Below, in pieces: positions 45,964 to 54,059 of a stretch of DNA of 64,000 nucleotides (the stretch's first letter is position 1; each line of letters begins with the position of its first letter). Source of the stretch: Paeniglutamicibacter psychrophenolicus. Its GTDB lineage: Bacteria > Actinomycetota > Actinomycetes > Actinomycetales > Micrococcaceae. The stretch is taken from contig NZ_JAUSSH010000011.1 of the NCBI RefSeq assembly GCF_030812255.1, positions 1 through 64,000 of the forward strand. Direction: 5' to 3'. The translations under genes and the position numbers were made by a program. Under the pieces are notes generated by a model. That model did no database searches. It worked only from the letters and a program-made list of their open reading frames with translations, and was not told the DNA's origin.

Positions 45964-47892
45964 GTGACCGAGGAACGGATTCTCAACGGCCGCTACGTCG
46001 TGAAGGAGCTCATTGGGCGCGGCGGCATGGCCGACGTGCACCTGGGCATCGACCAGGTGCTGGGGCGCAAGGTCGCCATCAAGCTCCTGCGCGCCGAAAT
46101 GGCGCGCGACCCCATGGTGCAGGCGCGCTTCCGGCGCGAGGCCAAGGCCGTGGCCGGGCTGAACCACCCCAACATCGTGTCTGTCTTCGACACCGGCGAA
46201 GAGGAACAGGTGGTTTCCGGTTCGACCGTGGAGCTGCCCTTCATCGTGATGGAGTACGTCCGCGGGCAAACCCTGCGCGACCTCATCAAGTCCGGGGAAA
46301 TGACCCACGAGCAGGCCATCAAGTATGTCCTGGGGGTGCTGGAGGCGTTGGAGCATTCCCATTCCATGGGGATCGTGCACCGAGACATCAAGCCGGCCAA
46401 CATCATGGTCACCGAACGCGGCAACCTCAAGGTCATGGACTTCGGCATTGCCCGCGCCATGGCCGATTCCGCCAGCACCATGACCCAGACGCAGACCGTC
46501 GTCGGAACCGCCCAGTACCTTTCCCCGGAACAGGCCCGCGGCGAGGCCGTGGACGCCCGCACCGACTTGTACTCCACCGGCTGCCTGCTCTACGAACTGT
46601 TCACCGGACGGCCTCCCTTCACCGGGGATTCGCCGGTCTCGGTTGCCTACCAGCACGTGGGCGAGCACGCCCCGGCCCCAAGCACGCTGGTGCCCGCGCT
46701 GGACCCGATCTTCGACGACGTGGTGCTCAAGGCCCTGGCCAAGGACCGCGAGGACCGCTACGACGACGCCGCCGCGTTTGCCACGGCCTTGTCCAATGCC
46801 CGCGAGGGGATCGCCCTGGCCCCGGAGGAACTCACCGCGCCGATGCCCCAGTCCCAGGCCCAGGCCGAGGAGCAGGCGACGGTTGCCGCGCTGGCCGCCC
46901 CGGGATTCCCCTCGCCGGGGTCCCCGGCCACCGGCCCCCAGGCACCACTGACCCACACCGGATACCTTGAACCGGTGCCCGGGGACGAGCACTGGGACGC
47001 CCCGCCCATGTGGGAACAGAACCTGCGGCGCGAGCGCGACGAGCAACGGTCGAAATCCAGGCGCACCTGGACCATTGCGATTTCGCTGGTCCTGGCCCTC
47101 GCCCTGGTGGTTTCCGGCCTCTTCTTCTACAACTGGATGCGTGCGGAGGCGGAACGCAACGCTCCCGTCACCATCCCCAACCTGGTTGAGGTGACGCAGG
47201 CCAAGGCCGAGGCGTCACTGACCGCGCTGCAGCTGGTGTCCAAGGTCGAGACGGTCTTCGACGACGACGTCAAGAGCGGGCTCGTCGTGGAAACCGATCC
47301 CGCCGCCACCATGGATGTCCGCAAGGGTTCCACGGTGCGCCTGATGGTTTCCAAGGGGCCCGAGTCGCGGGTCCTGCCCGCGGGGCTCGCCGGCCAATCC
47401 GAGGCCGGGGCCCGCCAGGCGTTGCAGGACCTGGGCTTTGAGATCGGTTCGGTCTCCCGCGTCAACGATCCCTCGATCCCCACCGACTGGCTGGTGAACA
47501 CCGAGCCGAAGCTGGGCAAGACCGTCAAGGTCGGCACCACGATCGATCTGGTCCTTTCCACCGGGCTGGTGGAGGTTCCGCGGCTCATCGACATGACGGT
47601 TCCCGAAGCCACCGAGGCGCTGGAGGATCCCAAGGTCGGCCTGCGCATCGAAGTCCTCGAAGAGGAGAACGCGGTGGTGAAACCCGGGACGATCATCGCG
47701 CAGAAGTCCTCCACGGGGGATGTCAGCACCTCCCCGCAGGGCGGCACCATCACGGTCACGGTTGCCGTGAAGCCGGCCGAGCCCGAACCGACGGACACCT
47801 CCTCCGAGGCGCCAGAGACCTCGGGGCCGCCACCGGAAACCACGCCCACGCCAAGCGGCGAGGGCACGCCGGGCCCCACCCCGACCCCGTAG
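45964..47892 (+). CDS. pknB: PASTA-domain Ser/Thr protein kinase PknB
   Basis: A 642-residue receptor kinase. The kinase domain (about 10-275) has IGRGGMADVHLG, VAIKLL, GIVHRDIKPANIM and MDFGIARAM. A membrane helix lies at about 370-391. Three PASTA repeats cover about 402-605, followed by a Pro/Thr-rich tail. It phosphorylates cell-division and envelope proteins in response to muropeptides or lipid II. Mycobacterial PknB has four PASTA repeats. The GTG at 45964 is the first start in frame after the previous stop. A strong terminator follows, closing the operon. Confidence 0.96.
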   Translation: MTEERILNGRYVVKELIGRGGMADVHLGIDQVLGRKVAIKLLRAEMARDPMVQARFRREAKAVAGLNHPNIVSVFDTGEEEQVVSGSTVELPFIVMEYVRGQTLRDLIKSGEMTHEQAIKYVLGVLEALEHSHSMGIVHRDIKPANIMVTERGNLKVMDFGIARAMADSASTMTQTQTVVGTAQYLSPEQARGEAVDARTDLYSTGCLLYELFTGRPPFTGDSPVSVAYQHVGEHAPAPSTLVPALDPIFDDVVLKALAKDREDRYDDAAAFATALSNAREGIALAPEELTAPMPQSQAQAEEQATVAALAAPGFPSPGSPATGPQAPLTHTGYLEPVPGDEHWDAPPMWEQNLRRERDEQRSKSRRTWTIAISLVLALALVVSGLFFYNWMRAEAERNAPVTIPNLVEVTQAKAEASLTALQLVSKVETVFDDDVKSGLVVETDPAATMDVRKGSTVRLMVSKGPESRVLPAGLAGQSEAGARQALQDLGFEIGSVSRVNDPSIPTDWLVNTEPKLGKTVKVGTTIDLVLSTGLVEVPRLIDMTVPEATEALEDPKVGLRIEVLEEENAVVKPGTIIAQKSSTGDVSTSPQGGTITVTVAVKPAEPEPTDTSSEAPETSGPPPETTPTPSGEGTPGPTPTP

Positions 47893-47921
47893 CGGGGGCG
47901 GGCGCGAGGCCCGGTTCCAGC

Positions 47922-47970
47922 AAGAAGGGTCCCTGCCCGTGAATCATCTTCACGGGCAGGGACCCTTCTT
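47922..47970. terminator. Bidirectional intrinsic terminator
   Basis: A perfect 22-bp stem (beginning AAGAAGGGTCCC) with a five-base loop lies between pknB (+) and the convergent pabA/trpG gene (-). T-rich sequence follows on the plus strand (TTCTTCTTC). Confidence 0.95.
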
Positions 47971-47991
47971 CTTCTGGCTGCGGGGCTTGTC

Positions 47992-48642
47992 TCAGGCCCC
48001 GGAATCCCGGATCAGCGGGCTGAGCGTTGACGCATGCGCGGCCGCCCCGGCCAGGCCCAGGGATTCGAGCCAGTTGCCCAGCATCTGGTAGCCGCCCTCG
48101 GTGAGCACCGACTCGGGGTGGAACTGCACGCCCCACAGGGGCGCGTCGCGGTGGGCCAGTCCCATGATGACACCGTTCTCGGTCTCGGCGGTGATTTCCA
48201 GGATCTCCGGGATGCTCGATCGCACGGCAGCCAGCGAGTGGTACCGGGTGGCCGTGAACGGGCTGGGGATGTGCGCGAAGACCGGGTGCCCGTGGTGGAA
48301 GACCGGGGAGGTCTTGCCATGCATCAGTTCCTCGGCATGCGTGACAACCCCGCCGTACGCCTCGGCGAGGGCCTGGTGGCCCAGGCAGACCCCGAGCATC
48401 GGCTTGCGCTGCTGCCCGCACCACTTGATCACCTCGATGCAGACCCCGGTCTCGGCCGGGGTGCCGGGCCCGGGGGAGACCAGGACCCCGTCGCGGGCCT
48501 GCGCCAGTTCAATGACCTCGGCCAGGGACAGGTCGTCGTTGCGGATCACGGTGGTCTCGGCGCCCAGCTCCTGCAGGTACCCCACCAGGGTGTAGACAAA
48601 GCTGTCGTAGTTGTCGATCACCAGGATCTTGGGGGCGTTCAC
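47992..48642 (-). CDS. Glutamine amidotransferase, anthranilate/aminodeoxychorismate synthase component II
   Basis: A 216-residue class I amidotransferase. The nucleophile loop is GVCLGHQALAEAYGG, the His-Glu pair is in FHPES, and the N-terminus has LVIDNYDSFVYTL. It supplies ammonia to chorismate for folate (PabA) or tryptophan (TrpG); such proteins often serve both and sequence alone does not separate them. The location beside pknB and crgA matches the mycobacterial trpG/pabA of this region. The GTG start overlaps the stop of the small membrane protein by four bases. Confidence 0.93.
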   Translation of the reverse strand: MNAPKILVIDNYDSFVYTLVGYLQELGAETTVIRNDDLSLAEVIELAQARDGVLVSPGPGTPAETGVCIEVIKWCGQQRKPMLGVCLGHQALAEAYGGVVTHAEELMHGKTSPVFHHGHPVFAHIPSPFTATRYHSLAAVRSSIPEILEITAETENGVIMGLAHRDAPLWGVQFHPESVLTEGGYQMLGNWLESLGLAGAAAHASTLSPLIRDSGA

Positions 48643-48806
48643 AGCAGCATCAGGCCAATCGTTGATTCGGTCCAGGGGCTGTACTGGCTCAGCCACGGGA
48701 AGACATAGTTCATCAGCAATAGTACGACGCCGGCGACCAGCGCCAGTGCCACAATGATGCGGAACCACAGGGGACCGGGCAGGGTCCTGAAAATCCATGC
48801 GTACAT
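48639..48806 (-). CDS. Small membrane protein between sortase and PabA
   Basis: A 55-residue protein: MYAWIFRTLPGPLWFRI, then one membrane helix (about 16-33), then a short hydrophilic and amphipathic end. It starts 12 bp after the sortase stop and overlaps the pabA start by four bases, so it is the middle gene of a three-gene unit. The composition and the coupling support a real gene. A role is unknown; it could assist the sortase. Confidence 0.75.
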   Translation of the reverse strand: MYAWIFRTLPGPLWFRIIVALALVAGVVLLLMNYVFPWLSQYSPWTESTIGLMLL

Positions 48807-48817
48807 GTGTCGGCGTC

Positions 48818-49570
48818 CTACTTTTCCATCGTCTTTTTCACCAGGTCGGCGATTTCCGCCGGGGGACCGGCATCGGCCGGACGCCAGGATTCCAGCTCCG
48901 CGTACGCGATGATGCGCATGCGGGTGGTGAATGGCGGGTGGCAACTGGTCATCGTCAGCGTCGAGGTCGTGGGCTTGGCACCCGGGTCGTGCGGCACCGG
49001 CAGCAGCACCTCGCCCTGCGAGGGGTGCACGATCTCGGTGTCGCGCCATTCATAGGCGTAGAAGCCCTTGCGGGTCTGCAGGTAGATCTTGTCCCCGGCC
49101 TGGAACTTGTCGATGTTCCAGAACACCTGGCCGTGCGTCTGGCGGTGCGCCGCCACGGCAAAGTTCCCCAGTTCGCCGGGCTCCTGGGTCTCGGGGTAGT
49201 GGCCGATGCCGACGTTGTTGAGCACGTCCATGCCCACGCCGTTGGTCACCGGGTGCGCGAAGTTGCTGCCGAAACGCGGGATGTAGAAGACACCGAAGGT
49301 TTCCCCGTCGGGGATCTCGGTGATGGGGGCCGGGCCAAAATCCCTTTCCGGAACGCTGGTTCCGTCTCCCGGACCAACCTGGAGGCCCTGGACGAATTCC
49401 GAGGTGACTTGCGTCTGCGCACGGTCCGCGTCGATGTTGGTCCACCACAATTCCCAGCCGACAAAGAGCAGCAGGATGATGCCAAGGGTGATGAGGATTT
49501 CACCGAACCCGCCCAGCAGGCGTTGGCCCACCGTTGGCCTGGTCCGCGCCCGCACCGCGGATCGAGTCAT
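48818..49570 (-). CDS. Class E sortase
   Basis: A 250-residue membrane-anchored transpeptidase. One membrane helix (about 25-45) follows a basic N-terminus. The catalytic histidine is in VAAHRQTHG, the cysteine in TLTMTSCHPPF and the arginine just after it (TTRMRII). Class E sortases recognise LAxTG-type signals and anchor pilin or surface proteins. No substrate with such a motif is seen in the window. The ATG at 49570 has GAGGGAA at good spacing; GTGs upstream were not used. It is divergent from crgA. Confidence 0.92.
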   Translation of the reverse strand: MTRSAVRARTRPTVGQRLLGGFGEILITLGIILLLFVGWELWWTNIDADRAQTQVTSEFVQGLQVGPGDGTSVPERDFGPAPITEIPDGETFGVFYIPRFGSNFAHPVTNGVGMDVLNNVGIGHYPETQEPGELGNFAVAAHRQTHGQVFWNIDKFQAGDKIYLQTRKGFYAYEWRDTEIVHPSQGEVLLPVPHDPGAKPTTSTLTMTSCHPPFTTRMRIIAYAELESWRPADAGPPAEIADLVKKTMEK

Positions 49571-49753
49571 GCGAAGTTCCCTCACTGCCACGTGGGACTC
49601 CGCGATACCCGGCGGCGTCCAGTTTGAGCGGATAGTATTGGATCAAAGCGTGACGTTGGGAAGCAGTTCCCTGACGACACACACTTACCTAGCCTACCGT
49701 TTGGACACGTGCCCGTTGGATCGTGTCGGCGGCAGAAGACCCAAGGAGCAGCA

Positions 49754-50005
49754 GTGCCTGAATCCAAGACCCGTCGGAAGAACCGCAAGCCACAGGGCGG
49801 CAGCAACACGGCGGCCTACGACAAGCCGATGCCCAAGTGGTACAAGCCGGTCATGTTCGGCCTGATGATCCTGGGACTCATCTGGATCATGGTCTACTAC
49901 CTTGCCCAGACCGCATTTCCGATCCCCGGCATCGGCGGTTGGAACATCGTGATCGGGTTCGGCATTGCCATGGTTGGTTTCTTCATGACCACGGGGTGGC
50001 GCTAG
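49754..50005 (+). CDS. crgA: Cell-division protein CrgA
   Basis: An 83-residue membrane protein with two helices. A basic N-terminus (PESKTRRKNRKPQG) and KPMPKWYKPVMFGLM precede the first helix; the periplasmic loop PIPGIGGWN and the second helix follow. CrgA recruits PBPs and FtsQ/FtsI to the division site in actinobacteria. The GTG at 49754 has AAGGAG upstream. The same gene lies close to pknB in mycobacteria. Confidence 0.95.
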   Translation: MPESKTRRKNRKPQGGSNTAAYDKPMPKWYKPVMFGLMILGLIWIMVYYLAQTAFPIPGIGGWNIVIGFGIAMVGFFMTTGWR

Positions 50006-50239
50006 CACCCGGCCTTCGGGCCCGCAAAGCATCCCACCACCCGACCACCGGCCGGTTCTAGAAGACACCGATGGTCTGTCCGCCCCGGGCCCTGCCGCAG
50101 GCGACCGCGCTCCCTGTCCCGGGTTCCCTATCCAGGGAACGCCGGCGGCTCCCGCGGGAATTTCCTTCCAAGGCCCGGCAACTTCGCCCCGCCGCGTGCG
50201 CCGTTCACGCCAACTTCCAGAAAGGCACGCCAAATACCC

Positions 50240-50746
50240 ATGGTTCGCCCCGATCTTGCCGGTACCCCCTCGGCCACTGCCACTTCCAAGCTCTCCCCGA
50301 AGCGCCTGTACGGCTTCCTGGCCGCCGCAGAAATGGTCACCTGGGCGTTGCTGATCATCGCCATGGTCATCAAGTACGGCGTGGGACCGGAGATCTATGT
50401 CCGCATCTTCGGCATGTTCCATGGCGTGGTGTTCATTGCCTACGGCCTGGTGACCATCTTCGTCTGGGCCAATGAGCGCTGGAGTGCCGGACGCGGCATT
50501 CTTGGCCTGGCCTCCGCGGTCGTTCCCTTCGCCACCCTCCCCTTTGAGCGCGCGATGTTGCGACGCGGGTTGCTCAGCAACACGTGGCGCCTGGCCCCGG
50601 GCGGGGACACCCCGCAGGGCCCCATCGAGAAGATCCAGGCCCTGGCCCTGCGCAGTCCCTGGCTGGCGGCGGTGGCAGGCATCGTCCTGGTGGCCGCCAT
50701 CACCGCGGTGTTGCTGTTCATCGGCCCTCCCGGCGGAGGAAACTAA
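50240..50746 (+). CDS. DUF3817 family membrane protein
   Basis: A 168-residue protein with a cytoplasmic N-terminus and three to four membrane helices. The DUF3817 signature (LYGFLAAAEMVTWALLI, then RIFGMFHGVVFIAYGL) is visible. The C-terminal helix (AAVAGIVLVAAITAVLLFI) is preceded by a soluble loop. Function unknown. The 234 bp after crgA hold no other gene. Confidence 0.88.
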   Translation: MVRPDLAGTPSATATSKLSPKRLYGFLAAAEMVTWALLIIAMVIKYGVGPEIYVRIFGMFHGVVFIAYGLVTIFVWANERWSAGRGILGLASAVVPFATLPFERAMLRRGLLSNTWRLAPGGDTPQGPIEKIQALALRSPWLAAVAGIVLVAAITAVLLFIGPPGGGN

Positions 50747-50775
50747 CAGCACTTCGATGGTGCACCGGGTACTGC

Positions 50776-51318
50776 TCAAGCGGTCTCCGGCCCCAGGTGC
50801 TTGGCACGTACATAGACTTCCTTGCGCACCGTCGCCACGATCCCGCCCGATTCGTCGAGGATGTCGACGGCGAACCACTTCGTGGCCTTCCCGTCCCGGG
50901 CCACCGCATCCTTGAGCTGTTCCAACTGGGCCTGGCCCAGCTCAAAACGGCATGCCAGGGTCCCGCTTCCGGGCTTTCGGAAATCGATCTCGCCGCTCTT
51001 GTCCCACACGATGTGTCCGGGACCGACGTTGTGCAGGATCATCATCATCCAAAACGGATCGGTCATGGCGAACAGTGATCCACCGAAGTGGGTTCCGACG
51101 TAGTTCATGTTCCAGGGGCGTTGGCGCAAGACCACCGTCGCACTGCGCCAGTCGGCGGAGATGTGCTTGACCTTGATGCCGGCACCCCAGAACGGCGGCC
51201 AGAGGGACATCCCGTGCCGCACCACCCGGGGGTTTCCCGCGATCCTTGGCACGGCCGTTCGCAGGCCGTTGAGGATCGAGGCCGCGGTCCTGGGCCTGGC
51301 GGTGTTCCCGTTGCTCAT
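50776..51318 (-). CDS. DUF4442 hotdog-fold thioesterase-like protein
   Basis: A 180-residue protein with the DUF4442 pattern: NMNYVGTHFGGSLFAMTDPF is the central hotdog helix region, and SGEIDFRKPGSG the following strand. It probably acts on acyl thioesters. It is convergent with DUF3817, 29 bp away. Confidence 0.82.
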   Translation of the reverse strand: MSNGNTARPRTAASILNGLRTAVPRIAGNPRVVRHGMSLWPPFWGAGIKVKHISADWRSATVVLRQRPWNMNYVGTHFGGSLFAMTDPFWMMMILHNVGPGHIVWDKSGEIDFRKPGSGTLACRFELGQAQLEQLKDAVARDGKATKWFAVDILDESGGIVATVRKEVYVRAKHLGPETA

Positions 51319-51371
51319 GGACCCAGCCTAGCCGCGGCGGTTACCTGGCAGTAGCTTCGTTTCCCTCGGCC

Positions 51372-52280
51372 TCATGGCTCCCGGTCCAGCCCTGCGTCCC
51401 GCGCCGCTTCCAGGACCAGCGCCGTGAGCAGGTCCAGGGCCTGGGAGGGGACCTTCCACCGTTGCCAGTAGAGCCGCACCTCGCTGGTCCATGACGCATG
51501 GAGGCTGACCAGCGACCCGTCGTCGGGTACCTGGATCTCGGGAATCATGCCCCAGCCCAGCGAGGCCGCCACCGAGGCAACATAGACGCGTGAGTCCGGG
51601 ACAAAGTGCTCCACCGGCGCGACCGCGCGGGTGGAGCCAACGATCTTTCGGCGCAGCCCCCGTTGCAGGCCATCGGTGCGGTCGAAACTCACCATGGGCG
51701 CGGCCGCAAGTTCGGCACGGGGGTCGTTCCCCGGCAGCCAGCGGTCCCGGAATCCGGGGGTGGCCATCGCCCGGTAGCGCATGGCTCCCAGGTGCACCGA
51801 GGAGCATCCCTGGACCGGGGTGCTCTTGGTGGTCACCACACCCATGACCTGGCCCGAACGAAGCAGCTCCGTGGAATGTGCCTCGTCGTGCCGCAGGATC
51901 TCGCAGGTCATCAGTTCCTGGTCCGCCAATCCCCGGAGCACCGGCACGAACCAGCTGGCCAGGGAATCGGCGTTCACGGCAATGCTGAGCTCGGTGCGGC
52001 GGGGAGCATGGCCGTCGGCGGATTCCAGCCCGAGCGCCCGGTGTGCCTCGGTGGAAAGCATGTGGATCTCGCGCGCCAACCGGAGCAGGACGTCCCCGCT
52101 GCCGGTGGTGCGGATCGGTCGCGAGCGAATGAACAGCACGCTTCCGGCCTGCCTTTCCAGGGCCTTGAGCCGTTGGCTCACCGCGGAGGCCGTGATGTTC
52201 AGCTCCCGTGCCGCACGTTCCAGGGTTCCTGCTTCGATGACGGCCTTGAAGGTCTGCAGTTGTTCCGCGGGGAAGTCCAT
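51372..52280 (-). CDS. lysG: LysR-family regulator of the exporter gene (LysG/ArgP type)
   Basis: A 302-residue LysR regulator. The N-terminal helix-turn-helix (ERAARELNITASAVSQRLKA) is followed by the linker and a two-lobed effector domain. It is divergent from lysE, the standard arrangement in corynebacteria, where LysG activates lysE in response to lysine, arginine, histidine or citrulline. TAGGAT on the minus strand lies eight bases before the ATG, suggesting a leaderless transcript. Confidence 0.92.
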   Translation of the reverse strand: MDFPAEQLQTFKAVIEAGTLERAARELNITASAVSQRLKALERQAGSVLFIRSRPIRTTGSGDVLLRLAREIHMLSTEAHRALGLESADGHAPRRTELSIAVNADSLASWFVPVLRGLADQELMTCEILRHDEAHSTELLRSGQVMGVVTTKSTPVQGCSSVHLGAMRYRAMATPGFRDRWLPGNDPRAELAAAPMVSFDRTDGLQRGLRRKIVGSTRAVAPVEHFVPDSRVYVASVAASLGWGMIPEIQVPDDGSLVSLHASWTSEVRLYWQRWKVPSQALDLLTALVLEAARDAGLDREP

Positions 52281-52352
52281 AGTTAGAGATCCTAATGGAC
52301 ACTAAGATTCTTTAGCTCGACACGTCTTTGGCGGAACGCCTAGTCTCGGTTG
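52281..52352. promoter_or_regulatory. LysG operator region between lysG and lysE
   Basis: Two inverted repeats of the form TTAG-N5-CTAA (52283-52295) and CTAA-N6-TTAG (52302-52315) lie between the starts. They fit LysR-type recognition and activation boxes. -10 candidates are TAGGAT (minus, 52289-52294) for lysG and TAGTCT (plus, 52341-52346) for lysE; the latter ends seven bases before GTG 52353. Confidence 0.55.
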
Positions 52353-52970
52353 GTGATGTTCTTCCCCTTTATATCCGGCCTGGCCACGGGCCTGTCGCTG
52401 ATTGTTGCCATTGGCGCCCAGAACGCGTTTGTCTTGCGCCAGGGCATCCGACGTGAACATGTTCGCACGACGGTGTTGATTTGCCTGGTGTCCGATGCCC
52501 TGCTGATATTCGCCGGAATTGCCGGGCTTGGCGCCCTGCTGGCGGTGGCCCCGTGGTTCATTTCCGTCGCCCGGGCCGGCGGGGCTGCGTTCCTGCTTGC
52601 CTACGCCTACTTTGCGGCCCGCCGGGCCTTCAGCCCGCTGGGGCTGGAAGCCAGCACCGCGGCGACGCCGACCCCGCGCCGCACCGTCGCCCTCACCGCC
52701 CTTGCCCTGACGTGGCTCAATCCCCATGTGTACCTGGATACCGTGATCCTGCTCGGTTCCATCGCCTCGGCCCAGGGCGAGACCGGGCGCTGGGTCTTCG
52801 GCACCGGCGCGGCATTGGCCAGCGTGCTGTGGTTCACCGGACTGGGCTTCGGCGCGCGCTACCTGCGGGGGTTCTTCGCCAACCCGAGGTCCTGGCGGGT
52901 TCTCGATGCCGTCATCGCCACCCTGATGGCCGTGCTGGCCGTGTCGCTGCTGCTGCCGCTTCTGGGCTGA
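52353..52970 (+). CDS. lysE: LysE/ArgO-type basic amino-acid exporter
   Basis: A 205-residue exporter with six hydrophobic segments. The N-terminal LSLIVAIGAQNAFVLRQGIR is the LysE/ArgO signature with the conserved Asn and Gln. It exports lysine or arginine when the cytosolic pool is high. The start is the GTG at 52353, fitting leaderless expression; ATG at 52356 gives almost the same protein. Confidence 0.93.
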   Translation: MMFFPFISGLATGLSLIVAIGAQNAFVLRQGIRREHVRTTVLICLVSDALLIFAGIAGLGALLAVAPWFISVARAGGAAFLLAYAYFAARRAFSPLGLEASTAATPTPRRTVALTALALTWLNPHVYLDTVILLGSIASAQGETGRWVFGTGAALASVLWFTGLGFGARYLRGFFANPRSWRVLDAVIATLMAVLAVSLLLPLLG

Positions 52971-53010
52971 TGGCCCGCAGGGCTCTGCCTTCCGCGGTGT
53001 CCGTGGTGTC

Positions 53011-53976
53011 TCAGCGCGCCGCGACTGTCTTCCGGTAGACCGTCCCACGGCGGACCACCTTGAAACCCAGCCGTTCGTAGAGCCCCAGTGCCCCAGTGGG
53101 GCTCTGGGCATCCACCGACAGGTCCACCTTGGTGAATCCGTCGCCGAAGGCCGCAGCGACCACCGTGGAGAGCGTCCATGCCGCATACCCGAGGCCCCGC
53201 GCGGCCCGCGCGGTGCCCACGCGGGAAATGTACAGCTCCTTGTCAACCCATTCGGCGCCCAGCACGTGGCTGAGCGCGCGTGCCGGCCGGTCCTCTCCGT
53301 GTCCCTCGAGCAGGACCCGGGAATAGATGGTCCTGAAAGAACGCGCACCGGTCATGGCCATCCACTCATCCGTGCTTTTGGGGGCCGAGCCCCAATGGTC
53401 GGCAAACGCCTCGTTGTCCAGTAGCCTGACGGCCTCGGCAATGCCGGGGGAGTATGGAACCAGCGCGGTGTCCTCCGGAACGCTGGCCGGGCGTCGATGG
53501 GCCCGGAAATCGCCCGGCGCCAGGGTCATGTCCTGGAAAAAGCGCGCCGGCTCATAACCGCGTGCCACCGCCATTGCCCCGGCACTGTGCCCCGGGGCGT
53601 TTCCCCACACGTCAATGGTGTATTCGACGCCCGGGTGTCGTTGGGCCATTTTTTCCCCGGCCCTGGCCTCAAGGACGTCCATGACCAAGGTTCCATGGCC
53701 TTGGCGCCGGTATTCGGGGGCGATTCCACCGCCAATGGAAACGCGTCCGCGTCCGTCGCGCAGCTGCTCCCCGAGCCGGAGCTGCCCGTACCCCACCATG
53801 GTGTCGTTGTCCCACAAACCGAGGGTGTCTCGTGCCGGATCGACGCCGGGTTCGTTGAGCTCCTCCAACAGGTCTTCGGCTTCGTAGAATTCCTCGGTAT
53901 CGTCGACTGCCGCCAGCTTGTTGGTCAGTTCGGTCCACGCGCCGACGTGCTCGAGGTGGATCCAGTCCTGGTGCAT
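53011..53976 (-). CDS. Tandem GNAT acetyltransferase
   Basis: A 321-residue protein with two GNAT-fold halves. The first contains IAPEYRRQGHGTLVMDVLEA (acetyl-CoA loop RRQGHG), the second TARAARGLGYAAWTLS and VDAQSPTGALGLYERLGFK. The double structure resembles mycothiol synthase MshD, but the segments around the acceptor site are not recognisably MshD. The substrate is unknown. The start at 53976 has GGGAGAA. It ends convergently 40 bp from lysE. Confidence 0.82.
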   Translation of the reverse strand: MHQDWIHLEHVGAWTELTNKLAAVDDTEEFYEAEDLLEELNEPGVDPARDTLGLWDNDTMVGYGQLRLGEQLRDGRGRVSIGGGIAPEYRRQGHGTLVMDVLEARAGEKMAQRHPGVEYTIDVWGNAPGHSAGAMAVARGYEPARFFQDMTLAPGDFRAHRRPASVPEDTALVPYSPGIAEAVRLLDNEAFADHWGSAPKSTDEWMAMTGARSFRTIYSRVLLEGHGEDRPARALSHVLGAEWVDKELYISRVGTARAARGLGYAAWTLSTVVAAAFGDGFTKVDLSVDAQSPTGALGLYERLGFKVVRRGTVYRKTVAAR

Positions 53977-54059
53977 CGAAGTTCTCCCGTGGTGTTGTGG
54001 ATTGGCCCGGCCGCGTCGGCACGCCCGCTGAATTCCAGCTTTCCAGTTTTCCGCCGTGC

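Noticed and set aside
53011-53976. Mycothiol synthase (mshD)
   Set aside because: The length and the two GNAT halves fit, but I could not recognise MshD-specific segments, so the call was left general.
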